A stretch of DNA of 64,000 nt. Origin: Thiofilum sp. Lineage in GTDB: Bacteria > Pseudomonadota > Gammaproteobacteria > Thiotrichales > Thiotrichaceae. The stretch covers positions 558,001 to 622,000 of the forward strand of contig NZ_JADJTF010000001.1 in assembly GCF_016711335.1 (NCBI RefSeq). Reading direction: 5' to 3'. Positions 25,195 to 33,902 of the stretch are shown piece after piece. The notes under the pieces were generated by a model. That model had not been told where the DNA came from. It saw nothing but the letters and a program-made list of their open reading frames with translations, and ran no database searches. Positions within the stretch are counted from its first letter, which is position 1; every line of letters starts with the position of its first letter. Both the position numbers and the translations under genes were made by a program.

Positions 25195-26418
25195 ATGACC
25201 CTAAATTGGGATGACCCGCTAGCTACCGCGCCTCAAAGCGCTAAGGTAGCACTTGATAAAACAGTTTCTAAACCCACCCAAGAGGTATGGTTGCATGAGC
25301 AGCGCGAGAGCCAAACTATCGTTAAGCCGTCAATTGCGCCAACGCCGTCGTCAAGCACGTCGGTAAGCAGAACACCGGCGAGCTGTGATCAGACGCCGGT
25401 TACGTTCACACCGATGCAGCCCATTAACCCCGAAGACAAACGGGTTATTAATGGAATGGCTGATATAAACCAGCTTGCGCCGTTTAAATACCCTTGGGCT
25501 TGGGAGTTTTTCCTTAATGCCAATAAAAACCATTGGACGCCTCTTGACATTAATATGGCGCAGGATGTGCATGATTATCATCACAACCTTAAACCTTCTG
25601 AGCGCCATGTCTATGAAAATGTACTCGCTTATTTAACGACTTCCGATATTTTAGCGATGCGCAATATTGGCTTAGCCGTTATGGAAAAAATGACTGCGCC
25701 CGAATTACAAATTTATCAGGCACGGCAAGTATATGAAGAAGCGTTACATACCTGGACGTATCAACACTGCATTGAAACCATCGGTTTAAATCAAAGCGAA
25801 ATCTATAATCGTTATCGCGTAGTTCCCGAAATTAATGCCAAGATTCAAATTGCGAATCGACGTTTAAATGCGGTAATGCGTTCAGATTTAAATTTGCGTA
25901 ATCCTGATGATTTACACCAGTTTGTTTTATCCTATGTATTCTTTTCGGGTATTTTTGAGGGTTGTTGGTTTTATAATGGGTTTTCGCCTATTTTTGCTTT
26001 ACAACGTCGTGGTTTAATGAAAGGTACGGCGGAGCAATTGCAATATATTATGCGCGATGAAGTATTACATTGTTCTTTTGGTATTCGTGTAGCACGGCAA
26101 ATTATGCTGGAAGAAAATGTGCAATTAGATCCCCAAGCCTTGCGCCATATGTGGGATGAGGCTGAAGCCGCCGAAGCAGGCTATGCTAATTTCTTATTGC
26201 CTAATCCGATTTTGGGTTACTCCAAAGAGGATCACAGCGAGCAATTCCGCTTCACTGCCAATCGTCGTGCACGACAATTAGGACTAGAGGAACCGTTCCC
26301 TGGTGCAAAAAATGCGCTACCTTGGCTGGATGAACAATCCAATATGCGCAAAGAAAAGAACTTCTTTGAAACTCGCGTGACGGAATATCAAACGGGTGGC
26401 GCGTTGAAGTGGGATTAG
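25195..26418 (+). CDS. nrdB: Ribonucleoside-diphosphate reductase, beta subunit (class Ia)
   Basis: A 407-residue diiron-tyrosyl radical subunit. Iron ligands and radical site are visible: YEEALHTWTYQH carries Glu, His and the expected radical Tyr (ExxHxxxY), EGCWFYNGF carries the helix-E Glu, and RDEVLHCSFG carries the last Glu and His. The C-terminal tail NFFETRVTEYQTGGALKWD is the NrdA-docking end. An N-terminal extension of about 70 residues (Ser/Thr/Pro-rich) precedes the conserved INPEDKRVINGMADINQL. The second of two close ATGs is chosen because AGAGAG is 7 nt before it. Followed by a strong terminator. Confidence 0.95.
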   Translation: MTLNWDDPLATAPQSAKVALDKTVSKPTQEVWLHEQRESQTIVKPSIAPTPSSSTSVSRTPASCDQTPVTFTPMQPINPEDKRVINGMADINQLAPFKYPWAWEFFLNANKNHWTPLDINMAQDVHDYHHNLKPSERHVYENVLAYLTTSDILAMRNIGLAVMEKMTAPELQIYQARQVYEEALHTWTYQHCIETIGLNQSEIYNRYRVVPEINAKIQIANRRLNAVMRSDLNLRNPDDLHQFVLSYVFFSGIFEGCWFYNGFSPIFALQRRGLMKGTAEQLQYIMRDEVLHCSFGIRVARQIMLEENVQLDPQALRHMWDEAEAAEAGYANFLLPNPILGYSKEDHSEQFRFTANRRARQLGLEEPFPGAKNALPWLDEQSNMRKEKNFFETRVTEYQTGGALKWD

Positions 26419-26481
26419 TCTAAGAAAGATATTAGGAAAAAAATAACAATCAAACAGGTAGAAGATAATCAAATTGAATCA

Positions 26482-26515
26482 TGGCTTTACAATATCTAAT
26501 TGTAGAGCCATTTTA
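26482..26515 (+). terminator. nrdB terminator
   Basis: ATGGCTTTACAAT (26482-26494) pairs with ATTGTAGAGCCAT (26500-26512) over 13 bp with one G-U, and is followed by TTTT. Typical rho-independent form, 64 bp after the nrdB stop. Confidence 0.85.
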
Positions 26516-26647
26516 GGTAAAAAATCTTCATCAAAGGTTTTATTATAAGATTTTCTAGCTATTTTCTCATGATTTCTTCCGCATAATATTGACGCATTGC
26601 TATGTCTTTAGTATTCTTTATCTTTATTCAAAATAAGGTTTTTACAG

Positions 26648-27067
26648 TTGAATCAAAACGATTTACTAGAAAAAATCAGGTCTTATTTAAACTCAGAGGA
26701 AACCCAACTCTTCGAGCAGTTATTAGTTTCTGCTCAAAAAACCCATCAAGCAGTTATTGATGAATCTTTTGATCCTATTCATTTGTCCCCACAAGATCTT
26801 GAAGACTTACCTGTTGAAGTCATTGCCCAACTAGCACTAAGTGAAAGTGATAACTATGAGCTAGAGCTTATTAGGCTTGTTAATTCAGTTGGAGGAATGA
26901 TTTCTTTGGACAAGCTTATTGTGCTTTTATACAGGCAAACAGGACAGATAGCAGACAGAAGTCAGCTTAATGCTCGTTTAAATCGCATGATGCGCAAGGG
27001 TATGATTTATAATGTACCAAAAAAGAAAGGAGTTTACACAACTACTGCATACAAAGGAGACGCCTAA
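26648..27067 (+). CDS. Hypothetical protein with C-terminal winged-helix-like region
   Basis: A 139-residue protein of low GC starting at TTG with AAGG 9 nt upstream. The N-terminal half is acidic and helical (LLEKIRSYLNSEETQLFEQL). The C-terminal half (about 85-135) reads IRLVNSVGGMISLDKLIVLL then LNARLNRMMRKGMIYNVPKK, which fits a winged helix-turn-helix. No family recognised. It stands between the nrd terminator and a decayed IS, in what looks like accessory DNA. Confidence 0.6.
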   Translation: MNQNDLLEKIRSYLNSEETQLFEQLLVSAQKTHQAVIDESFDPIHLSPQDLEDLPVEVIAQLALSESDNYELELIRLVNSVGGMISLDKLIVLLYRQTGQIADRSQLNARLNRMMRKGMIYNVPKKKGVYTTTAYKGDA

Positions 27068-27389
27068 GAAAAGCTATATAAAAAAGATATTGGAGCTAAG
27101 TAAATAAAAAACCCCATATAGTTGGCGCTACATGAGGTTTGGTTTTTGTTAGCTTGACGAGGAAAATCCCAGAGGTTTTTCCCTCTAAGAGTTCATTCGT
27201 ATCTGTACTAACTTGCATCTAACAGTGCCGATTGTACAGAGTGCAGACTCAATTGTCACTCATCGATATCAAATCGATAGAGCCTAGTATTAACCTCTTA
27301 ACTCAATATTCGAGGTTATAAATGGAAACTCACTTTTCATTTCAATTACTTATTTAGGAATCATGTTTGTAGTTATGTGCGTGTACGTT
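27068..27389. other. Intergenic region before the IS
   Basis: A 320-bp region without a gene. It holds an imperfect hairpin with T tail just after the upstream gene (about 27110-27148: ACCCCAT/ATGAGGT then TTGGTTTTTG), a likely terminator. It also holds a short inverted repeat ATCGAT-atcaa-ATCGAT near 27263 and the 9-bp target duplication gtgtacgtt (27381-27389). Confidence 0.5.
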
Positions 27390-28658
27390 CTCTGTACACG
27401 ACAAAACCACTAACTTATTGATTTAGCATGTTTGTCATGGAGATGGTGAAAGTCCACCGCTCCTATGTTTTACTCTCTAGTTACCACACAGGAGAGCAAA
27501 ATGGATCTGAGCGATGGACTACGTGACAGTTTAAAAGCCCACTTGAGTTGGGGCAAGCCCCGTTTGGATTGTTTTGTGGGAATGCTGCATACTTTGCTGA
27601 GTGCGCGACAAATGAATTTGGCGTTGTTGGCGGTACACATAGATTCTGACACCGACATTGGTTCCCGCTATCGACGGATGCAACGCTTTTTTAGCCAAGT
27701 GTTCTTTAATTACAATGACATTGCCCATTTTCTTATGGGAATGTTCGCCTTTAGTGGTCAACAATACTACCTCACACTCGACAGAACCAACTGGAAATGG
27801 GGCAAATCCAACCTCAATCTCCTGACTTTGGCGGTTGTTTACCAAGGTGCGGCTATCCCCGTTTACTGGATGGTGTTGAACAAACGCGGTAATTCTAACC
27901 AACGTGAACGTATTGCCCTGCTGCAACGATTTATCAGCCAATTCGGGCGCAACAACATCTTGGGTGTGTTGGCTGACCGTGAGTTTATTGGTGGTCAATG
28001 GTGGAAGTGGTTGTCTTCCAAAGAGATTCCCTACTTGATTCGTATCAAGGGTAATCAGTTGATGACCGACAAACACAAAAAAGAGGCGCATGTCCGCTCG
28101 CTGTTTGCCAACCTCAAGCCGGGTAAACGGCGCGTTCTCCGTCACCGTCGCGACGTTAGCGGGGAATGGGTTTGGCTCAGTGGCTCAAAGCTGCCCAGTG
28201 GTGAGTTGTTGATTATCGCCAGCAACCACTACACGGCTGATCCCATTGGCACTTATCGGCTACGTTGGGAAATTGAAAACCTGTTCCAATGCTTGAAAGG
28301 GCGTGGTTTTCACATGGAAGCCACTCACTTCACCAAACCCCTCGCATCAAAAAGATGATGGCGTTGCTTGCCATTGGCTTCTGTTGGGCGCACAAAGTCG
28401 GCGAATGGAAGGAAAAAGCCGTCAAGCCTTTGAAGACGAAAAACATGGACGCAAAGAGCAAAGTGTCTTCCGTTACGGCTTGGACTACTTGACCGATTTA
28501 TTGAATGGAAGGGTACGGGAAAAAGTGGATAGGCTTAGGCTGCTGCTTCTGTTCCTTTGTCCACCACAATTCATGGCGATCGAGGATGGACGGATGAAAC
28601 TCAGGCGATTTTCTTTTGAAAAAGATTCAATGAGTTAAGCGAATTGTCGTGTACAGAG
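27390..28658. mobile_element. IS4-family insertion sequence, 1269 bp
   Basis: The ends are inverted repeats of 15 bp (ctctgtacacgacaa at 27390-27404 and its complement at 28644-28658). A perfect 9-bp duplication, gtgtacgtt, flanks it (27381-27389 and 28659-28667). It contains one transposase gene with two frameshifts. The 9-bp duplication and YREK signature fit the IS4 family. The intact duplication indicates that the element arrived whole and then decayed. Confidence 0.92.
27501..28638 (+). pseudogene. IS4-family transposase with two frameshifts
   Basis: The first segment, from the ATG at 27501 (AGGAG 7 nt upstream), runs to 28358. It holds YLTLDRTNW and VLADREFIG (two catalytic Asp) and YRLRWEIENLFQCLKGRGF (Y-(2)-R-(3)-E-(6)-K). 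The conserved continuation PRIKKMMALLAIGFCWAHKV sits in a second frame from about 28337, and KHGRKEQSVFRYGLDYL in a third frame from about 28440 to the stop at 28638. Single-base losses in a C run near 28336 and an A run near 28440 explain both. The product would lack the normal C-terminus, so the element is probably dead. Confidence 0.88.
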
Positions 28659-28778
28659 GTGTACGTTACAAAGTACCGAGCATGTTGCAGGCATTGAGGC
28701 TATTTCCATTGGATATCCTTAAGTGAATATTACCCTCTGATAAATGTATTCTTAGGGTTAATTGAGAGAATATATATA

Positions 28779-29036
28779 ATGAATAACTATTTTGTTAAAG
28801 CCTGCAAACAGGCAGAATCTACCATTAGTTCTATAGCTGACAGCTACTGTAAACTATCTGAAGAAGAGTGGTTAGTATCAGGTCATCAATCTGCGTATGA
28901 GATACGGCAAGCTCTAATGAGGATTTGTGGAAAAACTGTGCAGCAAATATTAGTTTTTCCAATTACAGCAGCTAATGATTTAAGTTGGGCTAATTTAGAT
29001 AGCCAAAGTGTCACTTGGATCTATGATCACTTATAA
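28779..29036 (+). CDS. Hypothetical protein (85 residues)
   Basis: An 85-residue protein with no signal peptide or membrane segment. It begins MNNYFVKACKQAESTISSIA and includes VSGHQSAYEIRQALMRICG. A weak GAGAG lies about 11 nt before the ATG. It is followed by a strong hairpin terminator, which supports it as a real gene. No homologue recognised. Confidence 0.5.
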   Translation: MNNYFVKACKQAESTISSIADSYCKLSEEEWLVSGHQSAYEIRQALMRICGKTVQQILVFPITAANDLSWANLDSQSVTWIYDHL

Positions 29037-29060
29037 TTCGTATAGTTAATTTAAACAATG

Positions 29061-29093
29061 GATTCTCACAGAACTACTTTGTGAGAATCTTTA
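29061..29093 (+). terminator. Rho-independent terminator
   Basis: GATTCTCACA (29061-29070) pairs perfectly with TGTGAGAATC (29080-29089), followed by TTT. It ends transcription of the 85-residue gene. The rest of the 29094-29353 interval shows only the AAGGAGAG ribosome site of the next gene. Confidence 0.85.
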
Positions 29094-29353
29094 ACTAAGC
29101 CTTTTATAAGAGTTTATCCTCCTTAGCTGTGTAATTTAAAAGCACGATAATTAAATTCAGGCTCAGCCCTAAATCTGAACCTCATTGCCACCGATAATAT
29201 TAGATTTTCAATTGATAATTAACCATTAATAGGCTTAACCTTGTCATCTATCTTTTAGCTATTGAGCCATAGAGCACTCATCCCTTAATAGTGTGTTATT
29301 ACGAGTACTATTAGACGGTAGTACTCCAGCTAACATAATAAGGAGAGCGCTCT

Positions 29354-31954
29354 ATGAGCACTATAAATACTACTCGCATCAGCCCTATGGCGACTATTGG
29401 CTCTACTACTAATAACCTTACCACTAGCCGCAATATCGCCACTCCCGCCCCCGTACCCACTTTAGCCAGTGCGCCCATGCAAAACATCGGTCAGCAAACT
29501 ACGGCTCAAATTGGCATGGCTCAACCCATGAGCATTAGACCCGCTCCCTACGTTGAAACCATTACAACAGTAGGCACAGAGGGCGACGATACCCTGAGTG
29601 CGGATGCTACGCCTGCACAAATCAGTGCTAATACGGGCTTTGGTTATCATGGCATTCGGGGGGGAGCGGGTAATGATACCTTGGTCTTTACTAAGCGCTT
29701 TGGTGATTACTACATTCAAAATAATTACGCCGATACCGCAAAGCTAGACATTTCTGATCGCTTCCCTACTGAGCCTTATCAACCCCAACGCGCGGTGAGC
29801 GAAATTGAGCGCTTCCAGTTTTCCGATATTACCTTAGATCGCGTTGCACTGACTGACCCACGCCAAAAGCTCAATTACTTCCGTAATCAATGGGCTAGCC
29901 AAGGGACGAATAACTACACCCTAAATCTCAATCGCTATAACGATAACGGCGGCATGGGTGCTAGTGCCACAGTGGATGTAATTAATGGGCAAGTAGTGAG
30001 TGCCTCTAACCCCTACTCTACTCAACCTGCTGATCCAGCCCTATCCAACTTCACCGTCAATGATCTATTTAATTTAGCTGAGCGGGCAATTAGTGAGGGC
30101 AATGGAGCAGAAATCAATTTTGATGAGCGCGGTATTCCTAACAATATGCGCGTAGGCAATGACTATTACTCCGCCTATTTACAATCTATTATCGTACCTG
30201 CTACTTCAGGCAATGATACAGTTGCTATTCCTACCCCTAGTTTTAATCCTAGCCAAAACATACCCATGGATAATAAGACCTATTGGGGTGGTGCGGGGCA
30301 GGATACTGCCGTACTTTCAGGAAAACTCAGCGATTACTCCATATCCAGCCAACCTGATGGCACAATTATGATCAGTCCCTTTGACGGCCAACCTGTCACT
30401 ATTAAAGACTTTGAAAGCTTCCGCTTTGCAGACATTAGTTTGACTAAAGAACAACTGCTTGATCCGGCGCAAACCCTCAACTACCGCCGTCAACAATGGC
30501 AAGCTCAAGGTTTGAGTAATTACTCACTCTCCGTCAGTAAGTACACTAATAATGCAATGGAAGGGATTCCTGTTGCGATGGCAGATAGCATTAGTAGCGG
30601 CCCCGTAGGAGGCTACGAAAATGCTCAGCTTGATGTCGTTAATGGACGAGTGGTTAAAGCTAGTTCCTACGATTTGAATAACCCAACGGTCAGTCCTGAA
30701 CTGGCTAATTTAACAGTGGATGCCTTATTTGATTTGGCTCAAAAAGCGCTTGATCGCGGCGAAAAGGTAGAAATCAATTACGATCAACGCGGTGTACCGA
30801 ATAATGTACGAATTGGTAATATTAATTACTCAGCTTATCTCCAAGCTAATTTAATTGCAGGCACAGCAGGTGACGATACGCTGAATGCTCAATTCACACC
30901 TTATCCTACTACTCCCACTATCGGCTTGGAGCAGATACTACCTTCACGCTATTGGGGCGATGCAGGTAATGATACCTTAGCTATTAATGGTCGGTTACGT
31001 GATTTTATGGTGAATCGCAATCCTAACAGTGACACCTTTGACATTTATGCTAATGACGGCAATAAAACCTCAGTGTCGACCGTTGATATAGAGCGCTTAC
31101 AGTTTAGTGACGTGAGTATTGATACCGCACAATACAAACCGCAATTGCTCAATTATTATCAGCAGCAATGGAATAGTGCACCCTTACAGGATTACACCTT
31201 AGAGCTGACTAAATCTAAAGCTCCCGTCTATAATCCAGCCGACAGTTTTATCGCTCCTGTGTTATCTGATAACTTTGAACGTGCGACCCTTGAGGTGAAA
31301 AACGGGCAAATTGTATCGGTCACAGCCACCGACTCTATGGGCAATCCCACTACACCAAGTGCCGAGCTGGCTAACCTTACTGTAGATAAGCTGTTTACGA
31401 TTGCGCAACAAGCACTAGCTACTAATGCCAAAACTGAGATTAATTACGACTCACGTAAGGCTTATCCGCAATCGATTCAAATTCCAACTGACGGCAGTAA
31501 TACGTATTACAGCGCCTATGTACGTGTTCCGGGTGAACCTGACATTATGCCAGTGCCTTATTATGCCAGCGGCGCTAGTGTCGGAAGAGGAGGTGTAACT
31601 GGCATCGGTGGCTGGGCAAGCAGTTCCACCGCTATTCTTGTTCCGACACCTGCACCTGCACCTAGCGTAACCACTACTAGCGGAACTACTAGCAGCACTC
31701 CCGTACCGCAACCCGTTACAACCACTAGCACAATTAGTACTCCTGTAACTACGACTAGCGGTGTCAGTAATACCTCACCAACTATACAAGACGATGGTCG
31801 AATTAAAATCGATCAGCAAGTTTTAATTCGTTTACTGATGGCGCTGATTCAATTATTGAAAACTATGCAAGCCAATAATGAATCTCACAATCAAAATACG
31901 GTAACGCATACTAATACCGTGAATAACATTTTCACGCGCCGAGTACGTAATTAG
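29354..31954 (+). CDS. RTX-like repeat protein with three modules
   Basis: An 866-residue protein without a signal peptide. Three homologous modules of about 200-220 residues each begin with a GDDTL/GNDTV element, then GGAGNDTL-type calcium-binding nonapeptide fragments (GGAGNDTLVF, GGAGQDTAVL, GDAGNDTLAI), a short beta region (FGDYYIQ, LSDYSIS, LRDFMVN) with ERFQFSDI-like strands, then LNYFRNQW...NYTLNL and LSNFTVNDLFNLAERAI. A Thr/Ser/Pro-rich linker and a polar C-terminus follow. Scattered RTX motifs and no Sec signal suggest type I secretion, inferred. GGAGAG lies 8 nt before the ATG. Role unknown; possibly a surface protein. Confidence 0.7.
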   Translation: MSTINTTRISPMATIGSTTNNLTTSRNIATPAPVPTLASAPMQNIGQQTTAQIGMAQPMSIRPAPYVETITTVGTEGDDTLSADATPAQISANTGFGYHGIRGGAGNDTLVFTKRFGDYYIQNNYADTAKLDISDRFPTEPYQPQRAVSEIERFQFSDITLDRVALTDPRQKLNYFRNQWASQGTNNYTLNLNRYNDNGGMGASATVDVINGQVVSASNPYSTQPADPALSNFTVNDLFNLAERAISEGNGAEINFDERGIPNNMRVGNDYYSAYLQSIIVPATSGNDTVAIPTPSFNPSQNIPMDNKTYWGGAGQDTAVLSGKLSDYSISSQPDGTIMISPFDGQPVTIKDFESFRFADISLTKEQLLDPAQTLNYRRQQWQAQGLSNYSLSVSKYTNNAMEGIPVAMADSISSGPVGGYENAQLDVVNGRVVKASSYDLNNPTVSPELANLTVDALFDLAQKALDRGEKVEINYDQRGVPNNVRIGNINYSAYLQANLIAGTAGDDTLNAQFTPYPTTPTIGLEQILPSRYWGDAGNDTLAINGRLRDFMVNRNPNSDTFDIYANDGNKTSVSTVDIERLQFSDVSIDTAQYKPQLLNYYQQQWNSAPLQDYTLELTKSKAPVYNPADSFIAPVLSDNFERATLEVKNGQIVSVTATDSMGNPTTPSAELANLTVDKLFTIAQQALATNAKTEINYDSRKAYPQSIQIPTDGSNTYYSAYVRVPGEPDIMPVPYYASGASVGRGGVTGIGGWASSSTAILVPTPAPAPSVTTTSGTTSSTPVPQPVTTTSTISTPVTTTSGVSNTSPTIQDDGRIKIDQQVLIRLLMALIQLLKTMQANNESHNQNTVTHTNTVNNIFTRRVRN

Positions 31955-31969
31955 ACTAGGCTTTTAAAA

Positions 31970-32000
31970 ACCCAAACGCCTGACATAAAGGCGCTTGGGT
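31970..32000 (+). terminator. Terminator after the RTX-like gene
   Basis: ACCCAA-a-CGCC (31970-31980) and GGCG-c-TTGGGT (31990-32000) form a stem of 10 bp with one bulge pair and a 9-nt loop, followed by ATTTGATT. It lies 16 bp after the stop. Confidence 0.75.
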
Positions 32001-32053
32001 ATTTGATTAGTTATTAAATAAAAAAGAGGAGTTGTTGAGAAATCAGTACTTAA

Positions 32054-32470
32054 TTACACAAATGGATTAAATAATTTAACGCTAGTGTCTTTAAAGTGTT
32101 CGATATTACGAGTAACTACTGTTAAATCATAAATTAAAGCGGTAGCAGCAATAAATTTATCTAGTTCATTTTCGTGGTGAGGTACTCTTAATCGCCCCCA
32201 GACTTGAGCTATATCATCATTAATAGGCAAAATATAATCTGCATATTCTTCTAGAACCTTATCTAACCATACCTCCAGTAAATTAGCTTGATCACGGTCA
32301 TTACGATAACGAATCAGTTCAATGCCGCGCCTTAATTCACCTACTGTTAAAACTGACAAGTAAATTTTAGCATTACGATTTTGTAACTCATTACAAAAGT
32401 TGAGCACTCCACTATTAGCTTTTTGTCCTTTGCGTAGCTCACTGATCACATTGGTATCAAACAAATACAT
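32054..32470 (-). CDS. PIN-domain toxin (VapC/FitB type)
   Basis: A 138-residue PIN-domain ribonuclease. Acidic catalytic residues are in MYLFDTNVISEL (Asp), LSVLTVGELRRGIE (Glu), and DKFIAATALIYDLTVVTRN (two Asp-like positions). VapC toxins cut tRNA or rRNA when the antitoxin is lost. I start at the inner ATG (32470), which gives the standard FDTNVISE opening; it overlaps the antitoxin gene by 14 bp. The closest named type by arrangement is FitAB. Confidence 0.9.
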   Translation of the reverse strand: MYLFDTNVISELRKGQKANSGVLNFCNELQNRNAKIYLSVLTVGELRRGIELIRYRNDRDQANLLEVWLDKVLEEYADYILPINDDIAQVWGRLRVPHHENELDKFIAATALIYDLTVVTRNIEHFKDTSVKLFNPFV

Positions 32471-32693
32471 CGGGAACCTGCTGCGTACTTTGTTGACGTT
32501 CAAAATCAGCATCGCTACCCACGTTTGGAATGGTACGCAACACTTCTATCAAGGGACGTTTTTTAATAGCTAGCAGTACTTCACGCAGAATGGTGCGATG
32601 CTCCATTTCTGCACTTTTGCCATTACGGGCAGCTCTTTGCTTCAGAGCCTCAATTAGCTCTGGCTCTAAATTACGCACAATTAAATCAGGCAT
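32457..32693 (-). CDS. Ribbon-helix-helix antitoxin (FitA/VapB type)
   Basis: A 78-residue antitoxin. The N-terminal MPDLIVRNLEPELIEALKQR followed by AARNGKSAEMEHRTILREVL is the FitA/Arc-type ribbon-helix-helix DNA-binding domain. The C-terminal tail (VPDVFV) would bind and block the toxin. It precedes and overlaps the PIN toxin gene, the normal antitoxin-first order, and probably represses its own promoter in 32694-32836. Confidence 0.9.
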   Translation of the reverse strand: MPDLIVRNLEPELIEALKQRAARNGKSAEMEHRTILREVLLAIKKRPLIEVLRTIPNVGSDADFERQQSTQQVPDVFV

Positions 32694-32836
32694 AGATTAA
32701 TGTCTCTATCAGTGAATCGCTATCAATGATAGCAATTTGCTTAACCGTCTTCAAAATTACCAAGCTCCTGTGTGCCACTTGCCCGTCCTCGCGCAATACG
32801 CCATCATAACCGCCTCTTTCTTGGGTGTTGTTGACT

Positions 32837-33736
32837 ATGGCTGCTGATTATTCTGAATTGCGTACTATTTTGGATTTTATTCGTTGGGGAGCGAGTCGTT
32901 TTCGGGAAGCCGAATTGACCTTTGCGCACGGTATGGCATCCCCAATTGATGAAGCGGCTTATTTAGTCCTGCATACCCTACACCTACCGATTGATACCCC
33001 CTCACTTTACTTCCCCAGTACTTTGACTAGCACCGAGCGCGATGCAGTCGCTGCGATTATTGAAGCACGGATTAGCACCCGTAAACCTGCGGCGTATTTG
33101 ACCAATGAAGCATGGTTTGCAGGTTTGCCGTTTTATGTGGATGAACGCGTACTTGTGCCACGTTCACCTTTGGCTGAATGGATTGAAAAGCAATTTATGC
33201 CTTGGCTCGATCCTGATCAGGTTACTCGTGTACTCGATTTGTGTACCGGAAGTGGTTGTATTGGTATTGCTTGCTCCTATGCTTTCCCCAATGCCGAAGT
33301 CGATCTCAGCGATATTTCTCCCGATGCTTTAGCAGTCGCTCATCTCAATATCGAACGTCATGGTATGGAGGGGCATGTAGCCGCCATTGAATCTAATTTA
33401 TTTGAAAATCTCGAAAGCCAACGCTACGACCTGATTATTAGTAATCCACCGTATGTGGATGCTGAGGATATGGCGCAACTAACGCCTGAATTTCAACACG
33501 AACCAGAGCTAGGATTAGCAGCGGGCGAGGATGGTTTAGCTATTGTGCATACTATTCTGGCTGAGGCGGGTCAGCATTTAACTGAGCAAGGTATTTTAGT
33601 GGTCGAGGTGGGTAATAGCCAACCCGCCTTAATGAATGCCTATCCCGATTTAGATTTTCATTGGCTAGAGTTTGAACGGGGCGGCGGTGGAGTATTTCTA
33701 CTCACTGCGGAGCAACTACAACACTACTTTAGCTAA
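32837..33736 (+). CDS. prmB: Ribosomal protein L3 glutamine methyltransferase
   Basis: A 299-residue SAM-dependent methyltransferase. It methylates the glutamine of ribosomal protein L3. The N-terminal helical domain (ELRTILDFIRWGASRFREAE) is PrmB-type. PAAYLTNEAWFAGLPFYVDE and VPRSPLAEWI are diagnostic of PrmB rather than PrmC. SAM-binding is by VLDLCTGSGCIGIA, and the catalytic NPPY motif is in IISNPPYVDAED. The ATG at 32837 is chosen; a GTG 12 nt upstream is possible. Followed by a good terminator. Confidence 0.96.
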   Translation: MAADYSELRTILDFIRWGASRFREAELTFAHGMASPIDEAAYLVLHTLHLPIDTPSLYFPSTLTSTERDAVAAIIEARISTRKPAAYLTNEAWFAGLPFYVDERVLVPRSPLAEWIEKQFMPWLDPDQVTRVLDLCTGSGCIGIACSYAFPNAEVDLSDISPDALAVAHLNIERHGMEGHVAAIESNLFENLESQRYDLIISNPPYVDAEDMAQLTPEFQHEPELGLAAGEDGLAIVHTILAEAGQHLTEQGILVVEVGNSQPALMNAYPDLDFHWLEFERGGGGVFLLTAEQLQHYFS

Positions 33737-33760
33737 GTAGCTGATAGAGCTAATAATCTA

Positions 33761-33802
33761 CTCCCAAGTATTCCTATTATCAAGCTTGGGAGTTATTTAT
33801 TT
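33761..33802 (+). terminator. prmB terminator
   Basis: CTCCCAAG (33761-33768) and CTTGGGAG (33785-33792) form a perfect 8-bp stem, followed by TTATTTATTTTT. It lies 25 bp after the prmB stop. Confidence 0.85.
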
Positions 33803-33902
33803 TTAAACCATCCGTCGCATTCAAACTCATTCCAGTCTAAACTCAAAGCACTCTTGCAGGTAGCAACCTCCCCATACTTTAACTTAGGATCGGAGTACCC
33901 CC

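Noticed and set aside
27531..28145. A 204-codon minus-strand frame inside the second IS
   Set aside because: It is antisense to a transposase with clear DDE and YREK motifs and has no features of its own.
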